DNA from: Halopseudomonas aestusnigri
Lineage (GTDB): Bacteria > Pseudomonadota > Gammaproteobacteria > Pseudomonadales > Pseudomonadaceae
Direction of reading: 5' to 3'
Assembly: GCF_002197985.1 (NCBI RefSeq)
Contig: NZ_NBYK01000005.1
Coordinates: 161,655 to 225,654 of the forward strand
DNA length: 64,000 nt
Every line of letters begins with the position of its first letter. The first letter of the stretch is position 1. The notes under the pieces are model-generated. The model was not told the origin of the DNA. It did not search any database and was given only the letters and a program-made list of their open reading frames with translations. Position numbers and translations under genes: made by a program. Shown here one piece after another: positions 1-10,985 of this stretch.

Positions 1-513
1 GAGCTGCGCCCCGACGAAGTGATCGAGAACAACGTCGACCGCGTGCATCTGGTAACCGCCATCCGCAACGCGCTGCACGCCTTCTTTGCCCCCTACCCCG
101 GTCTGGCCGGCCCGATCTGGACCGCCGTCGCCGCCACCATGGCCGAGCGCTACAAGTACGGCCGCAAGGCAATGGATTCGATCTACAGCGGCGCGGGCAC
201 CTTCTGGATCACCGGCTTTATCGCCCTGTTCATGCTGCCGCTGGTGAGCTTCTTCCAGCCAGTGCTGCCGATTGCGCTGTCGCTGACGCTGGTGCTGACC
301 GGTTACATCTGCCTGATGGTCGGCTTCGAACAGCTGAGCAACAACGCCGAGCGTGGCGTCGCCGGCACCATGGGTGTGGTACTGGCCGTCTACGGCGCGG
401 GCTGGGGCCTGGCCACCGGCGCGGTGCTGTATCTGCTGATTGAGCGCACCCACCTCTTGAGCTTCCGCAGCGCCCATCCGGATCAGAAAACCGACGCCGA
501 AACCGCTGACTGA
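1..513 (+). CDS. C-terminal part of a polytopic membrane protein (5' end outside window)
   Basis: The reading frame is open from the first base, so the true start lies upstream and only about 170 residues are visible. At least three hydrophobic stretches can be seen, including one with FITGFIALFMLPLVSFF-like character, then a conserved-looking GFEQLSNNAE segment, another hydrophobic span and a polar tail ending in TADAETAD-like residues. The pattern of small residues and short loops suggests a secondary transporter or permease, possibly of the DUF3360 type, but this is a weak recollection. It ends 26 bases before the OprD-type porin on the same strand, so the two probably form an operon for uptake of one compound across both membranes. 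The substrate cannot be read from this fragment. Confidence 0.6.
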   Translation, partial: ELRPDEVIENNVDRVHLVTAIRNALHAFFAPYPGLAGPIWTAVAATMAERYKYGRKAMDSIYSGAGTFWITGFIALFMLPLVSFFQPVLPIALSLTLVLTGYICLMVGFEQLSNNAERGVAGTMGVVLAVYGAGWGLATGAVLYLLIERTHLLSFRSAHPDQKTDAETAD

Positions 514-539
514 CCAATAAAAACAAGAGACATCAAACA

Positions 540-1778
540 ATGAAAAAGACCCAAACCTTTATGCTGACCGCCCTTGCCGCCCTGATGGCGGCTCCGGCCA
601 GTGCTGCCTTTGTCGATGACGCCCAGAGCCGCATCGAGCTGCGCAACTTCTACTTCAACCGCGACTTTCGCCAGAGCGACGCGGCCCAGAGCAAGGCCGA
701 TGAATGGGCCCAGGGCGTGCGCGCCTATTGGCAGTCCGGCTATACCGAGGGCCGTCTGGGCTTCGGTCTGGACGCCATCGGCCTGCTGGGCATCAAGCTG
801 GACTCCAGCCCGGATCGTACCGGCACCGGTATTCTCAAGCGCGATACCAGTGAAAACCGCGCGATGGACGAATACAGCGAACTGGGGCTCACCGCCAGGC
901 TAAAGCTGGATGAGCACGTTCTGCGCCTCGGCACCCTGATCCCGACCCTGCCGGTCGCCATGCACAACGACAGCCGCCTGCTGCCACAGAGCTTTCGCGG
1001 CGGCTGGCTGCAGGCTCAGGGCAGCGACAGTCTGCAACTGGAGCTGGGCCGCTTCGACGCGATCAACCTGCGTGACTCCTCCAATTACCAGCGCATGAGC
1101 CCGGTACAGGGCGGCGCCCGCAACGTGGTGGTCAGCGGCCGCCCCGACAGCGACGCCTTCGACTTTGCCGGCGCCACCTGGGCTATCAGCGACGCGAGCA
1201 AGCTCAGCTACCACTACGGCGAGCTGCAGTCGATCTACCGTCAGCACTACCTGGTGTTCAACCACAGCCAGCCGCTCGGCAACGGCACACTGGCGCTGAA
1301 CCTGCGTCATGCCGACAGCAGCGACGCCGGCCGCAGCAACATCGACAACCGCATGAGCAGCGCCACCCTGTCGTGGCAGGCCGGCATGCACAAGTTCACC
1401 GGCAGCTATCAGCAGATGGAGGGCGAAACCGGTTTTGCCTATCTGAACGGGACCGATCCCTTCCTGACCCACCTGGTACAGATCAACGACTTTGCCAACC
1501 GCGATGAGCGCAGCTGGCAACTGCGCCACGACTACAGCTTTGCCGATCTCGGTCTGCCCGGCCTCAAGCTGATGAATCGCTATACCCACGGTAGCAATAT
1601 CGAGCTGGCGAATAGTCGCGGCCGCGAGTGGGAACGCAACAGCGATCTGATGTATACCGTGCAGAGCGGTCCGCTGCAGAACCTCTCGCTGCACTGGCGC
1701 AACGCGACCTATCGCAGCACCTTCGGCAGCGACATTGACGAAAACCGCGTGATCATCGGCTACACCTTCAGCCTTTGA
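540..1778 (+). CDS. OprD-family outer membrane porin
   Basis: A 412-residue protein with a clear Sec signal peptide (basic MKK start, hydrophobic core, likely cleavage after Ala22 in the ASA-AF context). The rest alternates short polar and hydrophobic runs as in a beta-barrel and ends in an aromatic-rich strand (GYTFSL). The opening of the mature protein, with FVDDAQSRIELRNFYFNRDF, and the length match OprD-type substrate-specific porins of Pseudomonas. Such porins form 18-strand monomeric channels for basic amino acids or small organic acids. The gene follows a membrane protein after 26 bases, which suggests a porin plus inner-membrane permease pair. An intrinsic terminator follows. The substrate is unknown. 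Confidence 0.85.
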   Translation: MKKTQTFMLTALAALMAAPASAAFVDDAQSRIELRNFYFNRDFRQSDAAQSKADEWAQGVRAYWQSGYTEGRLGFGLDAIGLLGIKLDSSPDRTGTGILKRDTSENRAMDEYSELGLTARLKLDEHVLRLGTLIPTLPVAMHNDSRLLPQSFRGGWLQAQGSDSLQLELGRFDAINLRDSSNYQRMSPVQGGARNVVVSGRPDSDAFDFAGATWAISDASKLSYHYGELQSIYRQHYLVFNHSQPLGNGTLALNLRHADSSDAGRSNIDNRMSSATLSWQAGMHKFTGSYQQMEGETGFAYLNGTDPFLTHLVQINDFANRDERSWQLRHDYSFADLGLPGLKLMNRYTHGSNIELANSRGREWERNSDLMYTVQSGPLQNLSLHWRNATYRSTFGSDIDENRVIIGYTFSL

Positions 1779-1785
1779 TCCTTTT

Positions 1786-1816
1786 CAAAAAAGGCGGCCA
1801 CTGCGCCGCCTTTTTG
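1786..1816 (+). terminator. Intrinsic terminator after the porin gene
   Basis: An A-run followed by GGCGG, an 8-base loop, CCGCC and TTTTT forms a strong stem with a U-tract. It starts 8 bases after the porin stop codon. Confidence 0.85.
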
Positions 1817-1846
1817 CATAAACACCCAACACAGGATTGATCAGCC

Positions 1847-2716
1847 ATGCGCACAATCACGACACTGGAAGGCAACAGTCAACGCCTGGATGGCGGCGCC
1901 ATGTTCGGCAACGCGCCCAAGGCCCTCTGGTCCCGCTGGGTCGAAACCGATGACCAGAATCGGATCGCGTTGAGCTGCCGGGCCATGCTGGTGCAGGAAG
2001 AGGGCCGCAACATTCTGGTCGAAACCGGCATTGGCGCCTTCTTTGCGCCCAACCTGAAATCCCGCTACGGGGTGGTTGAAGACCGCCACGTACTGCTCGA
2101 CAGCCTGACCGAGATTGGCCTGACCGACGCCGATATCGACGTGGTGGTACTCACCCACCTGCACTTCGACCATGCCGGCGGCCTGCTCAGCGCCTGGCAG
2201 GAAGGTCAGCCGGCGCAGTTGCTGTTCCCCAACGCCACCTTCGTCACCGGCCAGCGCCACTGGCAACGGGCACGTCGCCCGCACCCGCGCGATCAGGCCT
2301 CATTCATTCCCGAGTTGCTGAGCCTGCTGGAGAACAGCGGCCGTCTGGAGCTGGTTGAAGACGGCAAGAAATCGAAAGCCCTAGGCCCGGACTGGCGCCT
2401 GCGCTTCAGTGACGGCCACACCCCCGGTCTGATGATCCCGATCATCGACATGCCCGACGGTCCGGTCGTATTTCCGGGCGACCTGATCCCCGGCGCCCCC
2501 TGGGTGCACCTGCCGATCACCATGGGCTACGACCGCTTCCCGGAAACCCTGATCGAGGAAAAGGAAGCACTGCTCGACAGTCTGATCGCAGTCAACGGCA
2601 GGCTGGTTTTCACCCATGATCCGGACGTCGCCATGGCCTATGTCAGCCGCGATGCCGACAACGGACGCTATACCGTCAGCAACCCGCAGCCGCGGGTGAA
2701 GGGTCTTGCAAACTGA
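1847..2716 (+). CDS. Metallo-beta-lactamase-fold metal-dependent hydrolase
   Basis: A 289-residue protein with the zinc-binding signature HLHFDH at residues 104-109. Downstream ligand candidates follow: His in GQRHW, His in SDGHTPG, Asp in FPGDLIP and His in FTHDPD. This is the order expected for the glyoxalase II/lactonase branch of the family. There is no signal peptide, so it should be cytoplasmic. The gene starts 68 bases after the porin terminator with an AGGA-type site and is probably its own unit. The family includes lactonases and other hydrolases, so the substrate cannot be assigned. The fold call is secure and the function is open. Confidence 0.85.
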   Translation: MRTITTLEGNSQRLDGGAMFGNAPKALWSRWVETDDQNRIALSCRAMLVQEEGRNILVETGIGAFFAPNLKSRYGVVEDRHVLLDSLTEIGLTDADIDVVVLTHLHFDHAGGLLSAWQEGQPAQLLFPNATFVTGQRHWQRARRPHPRDQASFIPELLSLLENSGRLELVEDGKKSKALGPDWRLRFSDGHTPGLMIPIIDMPDGPVVFPGDLIPGAPWVHLPITMGYDRFPETLIEEKEALLDSLIAVNGRLVFTHDPDVAMAYVSRDADNGRYTVSNPQPRVKGLAN

Positions 2717-2753
2717 TTCGACGAAAATAAAAAATTCTTTTTCGTTCAATCGC

Positions 2754-2781
2754 TTGACAGCCATTCTTAAAACAGTAGAAT
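2754..2781 (+). promoter_or_regulatory. Sigma-70 promoter of the initiator tRNA gene
   Basis: TTGACA at 2754-2759 and TAGAAT at 2776-2781 are separated by 16 bases. The -10 box ends 12 bases before the tRNA, a near-consensus arrangement fitting strong tRNA transcription. Confidence 0.8.
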
Positions 2782-2793
2782 GGCGACCTCTGA

Positions 2794-2870
<77 letters not shown>

Positions 2871-2875
2871 GGTTC

Positions 2876-2914
2876 AAAACCGCTGATTGGTTAACGCCGA
2901 TCAGCGGTTTTTTT
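2876..2914 (+). terminator. Intrinsic terminator after tRNA-fMet
   Basis: ACCGCTGAT pairs with ATCAGCGGT across a 12-base loop, followed by a run of seven T. Confidence 0.9.
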
Positions 2915-3058
2915 ATTGCCTGACATTCATGCTTTCAGGCCATGCCTCTCGCGCATTTTTCTCCCCCGACCACTCCCCTATACTGCGACACGCCCTAACG
3001 CCGCACGCGCACGCCTGTCTGCCGTGCGACCCGCTTTTGTCGTCCCGAGGACGGCCTG

Positions 3059-4129
3059 ATGGAGATGTTCATGTCGGAGACAGCCACCCAACTGGTATTG
3101 ATCGAACGCCGCGGCCATATCGGCCAGCTCACCCTCAATCGCCCGGCCGGGCTCAATGCGCTCAACCTGGACATGGTTCGTGTGCTGCACCGCCAGCTGG
3201 AAAACTGGGAAAGCGACGCACAGATTGCGGCTGTTGTGCTGCGCGGCACCGGCGAGCGGGCTTTCTGCGCTGGTGGCGACATCCGTTATATGTACGACAA
3301 CTATCTGGCCGGCCGTCACCATGAGCCGGAAACCTTCTTCACTGAAGAATATGACCTTGATGCCTACATTCATGCCTACCCCAAGCCGATCCTGGCGTTG
3401 ATGGATGGCTTTGTACTGGGCGGCGGTATGGGACTGGCGCAGGGGGCGAGCATCCGCCTGCTGACTGAACGCTCACGGCTCGGCATGCCGGAAACCGCGA
3501 TCGGCTACTTCCCGGATGTAGGCGGCAGTTACTTCCTCTCACACCTGCCGGGTCAGTTGGGTATCTACCTCGGCATTACCGGTAATCACGTTAACAGCAG
3601 CGACGCCCTCTATGCCGGCCTTGGCGATCTGTGCATCAACAGCGCCAGACTCGGCGAGCTGGAAGCACTGATCGACAGCTTCAACCCGGCAGACGGCAGC
3701 CTGCGTGATCAGGTCGCCGCACTGGCGAACGCCGAACTGCCCGCGTCCGAGCTGAAGGCGCTGCAACCGGCCATTGACCTGCACTTCGCGCAACCCGACA
3801 TCGCCACCATCCACGCTTCACTGGCCAGCGAACAGCGCCCCGAGTACCGCGACTGGGCCCAGCGCACTATCGAAATCATCGACAACCGCTCGCCGCTGGC
3901 AATGGCCGTCACCCAGGCCATGCTGCTGCGCGGTCGCACGCTGCCGCTGGCCGACTGCTTTGTCATGGAACTGCACATCGGTCGCCAGTGGTTCGAGAAA
4001 GGCAACATCATGGAAGGCGTGCGCGCGCTGATCGTCGACAAGGACAAGCAGCCGCGCTGGCAACCACCGCATATCGACCAGCTTGATGCGGCAATGGTCG
4101 AGGCCTTCTTCGACGGTTTTCAGCGGTAA
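3059..4129 (+). CDS. Enoyl-CoA hydratase/isomerase family protein, probable 3-hydroxyisobutyryl-CoA hydrolase
   Basis: A 356-residue crotonase-fold protein. Oxyanion-hole motifs are at AFCAGGD (68-74) and GGGMG (121-125), and [14 protein letters not shown] (143-156) carries the Glu145 and Asp153 positions typical of 3-hydroxyisobutyryl-CoA hydrolases. These cleave 3-hydroxyisobutyryl-CoA in valine breakdown. The length fits that subgroup better than simple 260-residue hydratases. Three ATGs lie close together at 3059, 3065 and 3071. GAGG 8 bases before 3059 and GGAG 6 bases before 3071 are both usable, so the protein may start at MSETAT. A TATACT hexamer at 2979-2984 is a possible -10. The 3' end overlaps the convergent dnaE2 by 10 bases. 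Confidence 0.8.
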   Translation: MEMFMSETATQLVLIERRGHIGQLTLNRPAGLNALNLDMVRVLHRQLENWESDAQIAAVVLRGTGERAFCAGGDIRYMYDNYLAGRHHEPETFFTEEYDLDAYIHAYPKPILALMDGFVLGGGMGLAQGASIRLLTERSRLGMPETAIGYFPDVGGSYFLSHLPGQLGIYLGITGNHVNSSDALYAGLGDLCINSARLGELEALIDSFNPADGSLRDQVAALANAELPASELKALQPAIDLHFAQPDIATIHASLASEQRPEYRDWAQRTIEIIDNRSPLAMAVTQAMLLRGRTLPLADCFVMELHIGRQWFEKGNIMEGVRALIVDKDKQPRWQPPHIDQLDAAMVEAFFDGFQR

Positions 4130-7100
4130 TCCCGGCTGCGCACATCGAGCTTGTGCAATAGCCCGGTCTGGTCGTGCAGCTGCCGGGCGATCACATGGCG
4201 CACCCCGTCGCGCGCCTCAAACTGCCCGCGCACTTCCAGCAGTCTTGAGCCACGCAGCACCGAGCGCTGCCGCTCGGCCAGATCGCTCCAGACGATCACA
4301 TTGATCATGCCGAACTCGTCTTCCAGGGTGACAAAGGTCACCCCGGTGGCGGTCTGCGGGCGCTGGCGACCGATAACCAGCCCGGCCACCCGCACCGGCT
4401 GATCCGGCGCCAGGGTCAGCAGCTCACGCGAGCTGCGGCAACCCAGTTCACGCAGCTGTTCGCGCAGCAGCCCCAGCGGATGCGGCCCCATGCTGGTGCC
4501 GAGACTGGCATAATCGGCCTCCATATTCTCGACCACCGAAGGCTGCGGAATCAGCGCAGGGCTTTCAGCCTGATCGTGCTGCGCCTGCAGCAACGGCAGC
4601 TGCGGCTCGACTCCCGCCACCGCCCAGCGCGCACGAAAACGATTGCCCGCCAGCCCGCGCAGCGCTCCGGCATCGGCCAGTAGCGCGCGGGCACGGTTGC
4701 TTATACCACCGCGCTGGACCAGATCCGCCACATCGACAAAAGCCCGTTGCGTGCGCGCCTGCAGCAATCGCTCAGCATCGTCACGATTCAGGCCTTTCAC
4801 CTGCCGCAGCCCAAGGCGAATGGCCGGTTGCGCGCCCTCCCGCTCGACCGCTTCCAGCGAACAGTCCCAATCGCTGCAGCGCACATCCACCGGCCGGATT
4901 TCGATCTGGTGACGGCGTGCGTCCTGCAGCAACTGGTCCGGGCTGTAAAACCCCATCGGCCAGCTGTTGATCAAGGCGCAGGTAAAGGCCGCCGGCTCGT
5001 GGCATTTCAGCCAACTGCTGGCATAGCTCAACAACGCAAAACTGGCGGCATGGGATTCAGGAAAGCCGTAGCTGCCAAACCCCTTGATCTGCTCAAAAAT
5101 ACGCTCGGCAAAGGCCTGACTGTAACCGCGCGCCAGCATGCCTGCGGTCAATCGCTGGCGGTGATGCTCCAGCCCACCATGGCGCTTCCAGGCGGCCATC
5201 GAGCGACGCAGTTCATCCGCCTCGCCCGGAGTGTAGCCGGCGGCCACAATTGCCAGCGCCATTACCTGCTCCTGAAACAGCGGCACGCCGAGTGTACGTT
5301 CGAATACTTGGCGCAATTCCGGTGAGGGATAGTCGACGGCTTCCTCGCCGTTACGGCGGCGCAGAAACGGATGCACCATGTCGCCCTGAATCGGCCCGGG
5401 CCGCACAATCGACACCTGAATCACCAGATCATAGAAACAGCGCGGGCGCAGCCGCGGCAGCATCGCCATCTGCGCCCGTGACTCGATCTGAAACACACCG
5501 ACAGTATCGGCACGGCTGATCATTTCGTAGGTCGGCAAATCATCCTGCGGAATAGTTGCCAGCGTCAGATCGCGGCCACGATGGCGCCGCAACAGGTCGA
5601 AGGTGCGACGCAGCGCACTGAGCATGCCCAGCGCCAGTACATCCACCTTGAGCATGCCGACCGCGTCCAGGTCATCCTTGTCCCACTGGATTACCGTGCG
5701 CTCGGCCATGCTGGCATTCTCGACCGGCACCAGAGTATCGAGCGGCGCGTCCGATATGACAAAACCGCCCGGATGCTGCGACAGGTGCCGCGGGAAGCCG
5801 ATCAGCTCGCCCGCCAGCGTCAGCACCCGGTGCAGCCAGGGATTGTTCACATCAAACCCGGCCTCGGCCAGCCGCTCGGCGCTGGGCAATTGCTTGCTCC
5901 AGCGGCTGCAGCAACGCCCAAGTTGATCGACCTGCTCCTGCGCCAGACCCATTGCCCGCGCTACATCACGTACCGCGCCCGCCGACAGATAACGGGTAAC
6001 CACAGCGGTCAGTGCCGCCCGCTCACGACCGTAACGGCGGAAGATGTATTGAATGACCTCTTCGCGCCGCTCGTGCTCAAAATCCACATCGATATCCGGC
6101 GGCTCATCGCGCTCGCGGGAGATAAAGCGCTCGAACAGCAGATTGCTCCGATCCGGGTCGATCTCGGTAATCCCCAGCGCAAAACACACCGCCGAATTGG
6201 CGGCCGAGCCGCGGCCCTGACAGAGAATCTGCTGCTCGCGGGCGAAGGCAACGATGTCCTGCACGGTAAGAAAGTAGCTGTCGTAGGCCTTCTCCGCGAT
6301 CAGCTCCAATTCATACTCCAGCTGCGAACGCACCTTGTCGCTGACCCCGTTTGGCCAACGCCAGGCCGCACCGCGCCAGGTCAGTTCACGCAACCAGCTG
6401 GACGGGGTATGCCCCTCAGGCACCAGTTCACGAGGATACTGGTAGCGCAGCTCACCCATGTCGAACTGACAGCGTGCGGCAATACGGCGGCTTTCGGCCA
6501 GCAGCGCCGGCGGGTAGATCGCGGCCAGCGCCGATAAACTGCGCAAGTGGCGCTCGCCATTGGCAAACAGCCGACTGCCCGCCTCCATCACCGTACAGTG
6601 GTGGCGCAGCGCGGTCAGGGTATCCTGCAGCGCCCGCCGCCCGCGCACATGCATGTGTACGTCACCGCTGGCGACACAGGGCAGACCAAGCCGTGCGGCC
6701 AGCCCCTGCAGCTGATCCAGCTTGCGTGCATCATCCGGCCCGCGGTGCAGTTCGACTGCCAGCCACAGACGCCCCGGCAGCAGCGGCTGCAGCTGCCGAC
6801 CGTGCTCCTCATCCTGACCGTGGCGCGGCAGCCACAGGCCCAGCAAGCCGTCCAGCGCGTCATTCAGGTCCTCAAGCCGCAAACAGTACTGACCCTTTCC
6901 GGCACGACGGCGGGCAAGGGTCAGCAGCCGGCACAGGCTCTGATAGCCGGTCAGGTTCTCGACCAGCAACACCAGCTTGGGCCCGTTTTCAAGCTGAACC
7001 TCGCTACCGACGATCAGCTTCATACCGGACTCCTGCGCTGCCTGCCAGGCACGCACTATGCCGGCCAGGCTGGCCTCGTCCGTAATCGCCAGGGCGTCGT

Positions 7101-7212
7101 AGCCATGCTGCCTGGCGCGGGCAAACAGCTCCTGCGCGCTTGACGCCCCGCGCTGAAAGCTGAAGTTCGACAGGCAGTGCAGCTCGGCATAACCCACATT
7201 CATGCGAACCAT
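4120..7212 (-). CDS. dnaE2: Error-prone DNA polymerase DnaE2 (ImuC)
   Basis: A 1030-residue C-family polymerase alpha subunit of the DnaE2 type. The N-terminal PHP domain starts [15 protein letters not shown]. The polymerase active site shows the acidic motif PDIDVDF at about residues 372-378 and the later [10 protein letters not shown]. An HhH region follows, then a C-terminal OB-fold segment ([15 protein letters not shown]). DnaE2 is the catalytic polymerase of the ImuA-ImuB-DnaE2 mutasome, which copies past lesions during the SOS response. It is the last gene of the cassette, overlapping imuB by 13 bases, and should be transcribed from the LexA-controlled promoter before imuA. Confidence 0.96.
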   Translation of the reverse strand: MVRMNVGYAELHCLSNFSFQRGASSAQELFARARQHGYDALAITDEASLAGIVRAWQAAQESGMKLIVGSEVQLENGPKLVLLVENLTGYQSLCRLLTLARRRAGKGQYCLRLEDLNDALDGLLGLWLPRHGQDEEHGRQLQPLLPGRLWLAVELHRGPDDARKLDQLQGLAARLGLPCVASGDVHMHVRGRRALQDTLTALRHHCTVMEAGSRLFANGERHLRSLSALAAIYPPALLAESRRIAARCQFDMGELRYQYPRELVPEGHTPSSWLRELTWRGAAWRWPNGVSDKVRSQLEYELELIAEKAYDSYFLTVQDIVAFAREQQILCQGRGSAANSAVCFALGITEIDPDRSNLLFERFISRERDEPPDIDVDFEHERREEVIQYIFRRYGRERAALTAVVTRYLSAGAVRDVARAMGLAQEQVDQLGRCCSRWSKQLPSAERLAEAGFDVNNPWLHRVLTLAGELIGFPRHLSQHPGGFVISDAPLDTLVPVENASMAERTVIQWDKDDLDAVGMLKVDVLALGMLSALRRTFDLLRRHRGRDLTLATIPQDDLPTYEMISRADTVGVFQIESRAQMAMLPRLRPRCFYDLVIQVSIVRPGPIQGDMVHPFLRRRNGEEAVDYPSPELRQVFERTLGVPLFQEQVMALAIVAAGYTPGEADELRRSMAAWKRHGGLEHHRQRLTAGMLARGYSQAFAERIFEQIKGFGSYGFPESHAASFALLSYASSWLKCHEPAAFTCALINSWPMGFYSPDQLLQDARRHQIEIRPVDVRCSDWDCSLEAVEREGAQPAIRLGLRQVKGLNRDDAERLLQARTQRAFVDVADLVQRGGISNRARALLADAGALRGLAGNRFRARWAVAGVEPQLPLLQAQHDQAESPALIPQPSVVENMEADYASLGTSMGPHPLGLLREQLRELGCRSSRELLTLAPDQPVRVAGLVIGRQRPQTATGVTFVTLEDEFGMINVIVWSDLAERQRSVLRGSRLLEVRGQFEARDGVRHVIARQLHDQTGLLHKLDVRSRDYR

Positions 7213-8609
7213 CCGTGCACCCAGAATGGCCCGGGGCGTCCGGCGGCATGAAAGGCCCAGGCCCGGCGTCCGTCGCGGGTTTCGATCAGGTAGTAGTCAC
7301 GCCGCACGTCCTCGCCATCCCACCAGCCGGATTCGATCCGCTCCGGCCCGGCCAGCACCCGCGGAAACAGGTCATTGAGCAACTCCGGCTCGGCCAGCAG
7401 CCAGCCCGGCCGCGGCCCGGGCGGTCGCGCAGCTGCGTCGCCCCGCTCCTGCGCCAGCCAACTGCGCTCGGGCCGGTGCTCATCCACCGCGGCCAGCGGC
7501 TGAACGACCTTGTCGCCCAGGCGTGCGCGCAGCCGTTCACAGACCTGCAGCCAGCTCTGTGACTGCTGCGGCCGATTACTGAACAGCTCTGCTGCGGCCG
7601 GTACAAAGCGCGGCAGATCTTCGGCGAGCAGGGTCAACGCCTGTACCGGCGCGGCCAGTTCGATACGCTCCAGCCGCCCCCGCGCCAACTCGAACAGCCG
7701 CTCTGGGTCACGCTCGGCCCCCAGCAAGCCGACCGGCACCTCGCTAGCGGGCTGGCGGCGGTGCTCCAGAAGCAGTGCAAAGCGCTGAACCCCGCAGTCT
7801 CGCCCGGCCAGAAAGGTCGCCAGATCACTGATCAGGCGCCGCAGCGGGAACAACAGCGAGCTGTTCGACTCAACGTCAAAGTTGAATTCGATGCGCTGAC
7901 GAAACCGATCCGGCGGCTGATAGCAACTGAGCGCCAGCGGATGATGCCCCTGCAACTGATCAAGATGCGCCAGCAACTGGGGCGGGAAGCGTTTGGCCAG
8001 CCCGTCACGGGGCAATTCCAGCACCTGCTGCAGGCGGCGCAGGCCCATGCGCTGCAGGCTCTCAACCAGCACGCCCGGCAGGCCGCTGCGCGCCACCGGC
8101 AGACGCTGCAGCTCGGCTTGCAGCGTCTGCTCGTCTACCGCCAGCCCGTCTGCCACGTTGGTCAGCACCCGGGCCGCCAACGGGTTGGGCGCCAGCACCA
8201 GCCGATGCTGAAAGCCCAGCGCCTGCAGCTCGGCGCGCAGACGCTGCTCAAGTTCAGGCCAGGGACCGAACAAACGCAAACTGGAGGCCACCTCCAGCAA
8301 CAGGGTGCGGGGGAAATCCAGACTCACATGACCACTGAAGCCGTACGCCCAGCTGGCCAGAAACTGTTGCCAATGCTCGATCTGTGCCGGGTCGTGCTCG
8401 ACCGTATCAAAGCGCTCCAGCAACATGCGCGCGTGGGTCAGACTTTGTCCTGATCGCAGCCCATGAGCACGGGCCGACTCGTTAACTGCCTGCAAGACCC
8501 GCCGCTGTGGCGGCCCGCTGAGCAAAGCCAATGGCGCGTCGGCGTCCTCCCGGCTGCGCAGTACCGCATCCAGAGCCAGCTGGGGAAAGAGAATGCAAAG
8601 CCAGCGCAT
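7200..8609 (-). CDS. imuB: ImuB, Y-family polymerase-like mutasome adaptor
   Basis: A 469-residue protein related to Y-family polymerases. Where an active enzyme carries a DxD-type motif near the N-terminus, this one reads [11 protein letters not shown], so the catalytic acidic residues appear to be missing. This is characteristic of ImuB, which bridges the beta clamp, ImuA and DnaE2 instead of polymerising. The little-finger-like middle part and a basic C-terminal region, ending with a [18 protein letters not shown] segment, are in the usual places. It starts 7 bases after imuA and overlaps dnaE2. Confidence 0.93.
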   Translation of the reverse strand: MRWLCILFPQLALDAVLRSREDADAPLALLSGPPQRRVLQAVNESARAHGLRSGQSLTHARMLLERFDTVEHDPAQIEHWQQFLASWAYGFSGHVSLDFPRTLLLEVASSLRLFGPWPELEQRLRAELQALGFQHRLVLAPNPLAARVLTNVADGLAVDEQTLQAELQRLPVARSGLPGVLVESLQRMGLRRLQQVLELPRDGLAKRFPPQLLAHLDQLQGHHPLALSCYQPPDRFRQRIEFNFDVESNSSLLFPLRRLISDLATFLAGRDCGVQRFALLLEHRRQPASEVPVGLLGAERDPERLFELARGRLERIELAAPVQALTLLAEDLPRFVPAAAELFSNRPQQSQSWLQVCERLRARLGDKVVQPLAAVDEHRPERSWLAQERGDAAARPPGPRPGWLLAEPELLNDLFPRVLAGPERIESGWWDGEDVRRDYYLIETRDGRRAWAFHAAGRPGPFWVHGWFA

Positions 8610-8616
8610 GATGACC

Positions 8617-9228
8617 TCAGAATGCTACCGGGACTGGCCGTACCGGAGGCACGCCACCGCGGCACTTGAGAACCCGCCACTGCCGAGGCTGGTTATCCAG
8701 CAGCAGACGCAGCGCTGCCGGTGAGGGGTTATCGGCAGCACGCCGATGGCGCAACACAAAAGCCAGCGTCTGGCCGCTGTCAGCCGCTACCTGCAGCCGT
8801 CGCAACGCCCGGTCATCGGCCTGCTCCGGCCAGCACAGTACGGCACCACAACTACCCGAGCGCAGGCACTGCTCAGCCGCCCAGAGCCGCTCGGCGCCGC
8901 TGACCTGCAACAACGAGACCTGCGCCAGCACTACACCCGCCGCCTGCCAGGCCGGGGCAAAGGGAACCGCTGGGGCGCCTACGAGTACGACCCGCTCACC
9001 CGCCTGCGTCAGCCGCGCCAGCAGCGGCCACAGCAGTTGCAGTTCGCCACTGCCGGGTGACCCCAGCAAAATCTCGTTCAGCGCAGCCAGTTGCCAGCCA
9101 CCACCGGGCAATAGCGCATCCAGTTGCGCGTGCCCGGTTGGCTGCTCGGCAAGCGGCTCGCCCTGCTGTCGTCCGCGCCAGACACGGCGCGTTTCCAGCA
9201 ACCGATCAAGTGCGACCACTGCGCCCAT
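8617..9228 (-). CDS. imuA: ImuA, RecA-like accessory factor of translesion synthesis
   Basis: A 203-residue protein resembling the shortened RecA/SulA-like ImuA family. It has LDALLPGGGWQLAALNEILLG and GSGELQLLWPLLARL in the region where RecA has its Walker A, and the consensus GKT is absent, so ATP binding is doubtful. ImuA is the first gene of the SOS cassette and works with ImuB and DnaE2. The start ATG has a GAGG site 6 bases upstream. The LexA box begins 18 bases before the start codon, so the promoter is directly adjacent. No lexA2-type repressor gene precedes it, unlike in some pseudomonads. Confidence 0.9.
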   Translation of the reverse strand: MGAVVALDRLLETRRVWRGRQQGEPLAEQPTGHAQLDALLPGGGWQLAALNEILLGSPGSGELQLLWPLLARLTQAGERVVLVGAPAVPFAPAWQAAGVVLAQVSLLQVSGAERLWAAEQCLRSGSCGAVLCWPEQADDRALRRLQVAADSGQTLAFVLRHRRAADNPSPAALRLLLDNQPRQWRVLKCRGGVPPVRPVPVAF

Positions 9229-9246
9229 GGAAACCTCAGAAATATA

Positions 9247-9262
9247 CTGTATATGCGTACAG
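9247..9262 (-). promoter_or_regulatory. LexA (SOS) box controlling imuA-imuB-dnaE2
   Basis: CTGT, 8 A/T-rich bases and ACAG form a perfect CTGT-N8-ACAG LexA operator, within a TACTGTATATGCGTACAGCA context. It lies 18-33 bases upstream of the imuA start codon. Confidence 0.93.
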
Positions 9263-9506
9263 CATATTTATTCGCATGGCGGTGGTCAATTGCAAACACG
9301 CAGGCACGACAAACGGCGCTTGAGGCAGCGCAGAAAAGTCAGGGAAGACATTCAGAACAGACACCCTGACAATGGCGTGGAAAGCCACCGCCAGGGCACA
9401 AGAGAAGCAGAGCGCAGGGCACCCTGATGAACCCGCTCCGGGTGGAGCAAGGCGAGCACAAACAGCCGCGGAGGCAGAACCCGGCTGCTGTGCTAATCCG
9501 GGCTAA
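9263..9506. other. Gene-free spacer between imuA and hldE
   Basis: No credible gene is seen. Past the hldE stop, CAGCCG (9463-9468) can pair with CGGCTG (9482-9487) and is followed on the minus strand by TTTGTG. This is a weak candidate terminator for the msbA-hldE unit. Confidence 0.4.
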
Positions 9507-10937
9507 TCAGCCTTCGCCACGCTCGCGAATCTTTTCAACAATGGCTGTAGTCGAACAGCTTTCAACAAAGTTGAGCACCTTTACCTCGCCGCCGTAGGCC
9601 TGCACGATCGGCGCACCAACCACCTGATCAACGCTGTAGTCTCCACCCTTGACCAGCACATCCGGCTTGACCTGCTCAAGCAGCCGCTCAGGGGTGTCTT
9701 CGCTGAAGCTGATGACCCAGTCGACCGCCCCAAGCCCCGCCAAAACAGTCATACGGCGCTCGACACTGTTGATCGGCCGGCCCGGCCCCTTGAGGCGTGT
9801 CACCGACGCATCATCATTGATCGCCACAATCAGCCGGTCGCCCAAAGCGCGCGCCTCTTCCAGATAGCCAACGTGACCGGCATGGATAATGTCGAAGCAG
9901 CCATTGGTAAAGACCACCTTCTCGCCGTGGGCACGGGCATCATCCAATGCCTGCAGCAATTGCTCGACACCCAGCACACCGCGACCGCTGCCCTGCGCCT
10001 GCTGCACGGCACGACGCAGCTCCGGCGCACTGATCGCCGCCGTGCCAAGCTTGCCGACCACAATACCCGCCGCCAGATTGGCCAGCGCAACGGCCAGGGG
10101 CAGATCCTCACCCGCCGCCAGCGCCGCCGCCAGGGTAGAGATCACGGTATCCCCTGCGCCGGTCACATCAAACACTTCGCGCGCGCGCGCGGGCAAGTGC
10201 AATGCACCCTCACCCTTGCGCAACAGCGTCATACCCTGCTCGCTGCGGGTGACCAGCAACGCACCCAGGTCCAGCTCCTCAATCAGCGCCAGGCCCTTGT
10301 CGACCAGCTCCTGCTCACTCGCGCAGTGACCGACCACCGCTTCAAACTCGGACAGGTTCGGGGTAATCAGGCTGGCGCCACGGTAGATGGAGAAATCACA
10401 GCCCTTGGGGTCAGCCAGCACCGGAATACCGCGCTCGCGGGCTGCAGCAATCAGCGCCTGATGATTGACCAGCGCGCCCTTGCCGTAGTCCGACAGGATC
10501 ATCACCTTGACCTTGTCCAGCAGACCGCGAACCGAGGCCAGCAAGGCATCGGCGTCGGTGTCAAAGCGCTCTTCAAAATCAAGCCGAATCAGTTGCTGGT
10601 GGCGGCTCATGACCCGCAGCTTGGTGATGGTCGGCAGCGCCTCGTGCTGCTGAAAATCACAGTAGACGCCTGCAGCATTCAGCCGTTGCTGCAGGCTGTG
10701 CGCCGCCTCATCCTTCCCGGTAACGCCCACCAGCCAGGCCGGAGCGCCGAGCGCTGCGATATTCAGCGCGACGTTACCCGCCCCACCAGGGCGATCCTCA
10801 ATCTGATCGACCTTGACCACCGGCACCGGTGCTTCCGGCGAAATACGATTGGTCGGCCCATGCCAGTAACGATCCAGCATCACGTCCCCCACCACCAGAA
10901 CCGGCGCGGAATCGAATCGGGGCATGCTCAGTTTCAT
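9507..10937 (-). CDS. hldE: HldE, bifunctional heptose-7-phosphate kinase / heptose-1-phosphate adenylyltransferase
   Basis: A 476-residue cytoplasmic enzyme with two domains. The N-terminal ribokinase-like domain (about 1-320) carries [12 protein letters not shown] and the catalytic GAGD (DVTGAGDTV). The C-terminal nucleotidyltransferase domain carries HAGH at about 352-355 ([12 protein letters not shown]). It makes ADP-D-glycero-beta-D-manno-heptose precursors for the LPS inner core, matching waaC and waaF further along. I place the start at MKLSMPRF (ATG at 10937), the usual N-terminus. A GTG nine codons upstream would extend it without known homology. It follows msbA after 48 bases, as in P. 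aeruginosa. Confidence 0.95.
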   Translation of the reverse strand: MKLSMPRFDSAPVLVVGDVMLDRYWHGPTNRISPEAPVPVVKVDQIEDRPGGAGNVALNIAALGAPAWLVGVTGKDEAAHSLQQRLNAAGVYCDFQQHEALPTITKLRVMSRHQQLIRLDFEERFDTDADALLASVRGLLDKVKVMILSDYGKGALVNHQALIAAARERGIPVLADPKGCDFSIYRGASLITPNLSEFEAVVGHCASEQELVDKGLALIEELDLGALLVTRSEQGMTLLRKGEGALHLPARAREVFDVTGAGDTVISTLAAALAAGEDLPLAVALANLAAGIVVGKLGTAAISAPELRRAVQQAQGSGRGVLGVEQLLQALDDARAHGEKVVFTNGCFDIIHAGHVGYLEEARALGDRLIVAINDDASVTRLKGPGRPINSVERRMTVLAGLGAVDWVISFSEDTPERLLEQVKPDVLVKGGDYSVDQVVGAPIVQAYGGEVKVLNFVESCSTTAIVEKIRERGEG

Positions 10938-10985
10938 TGTCTCGGTTACCTGTTTCAGCACCACGCACCCATGCGCATGGTGATA

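Noticed and set aside
900..1694. 264-codon open frame antisense to the porin gene
   Set aside because: The porin has a signal peptide, family features and operon context; the antisense frame is a by-product of G+C-rich codon use.
2887..3324. 145-codon frame before and into the crotonase gene
   Set aside because: It begins inside the tRNA terminator hairpin and runs into another frame of a well-supported gene.
5581..6537. 318-codon frame opposite dnaE2
   Set aside because: It has no recognisable motif and lies wholly within dnaE2.
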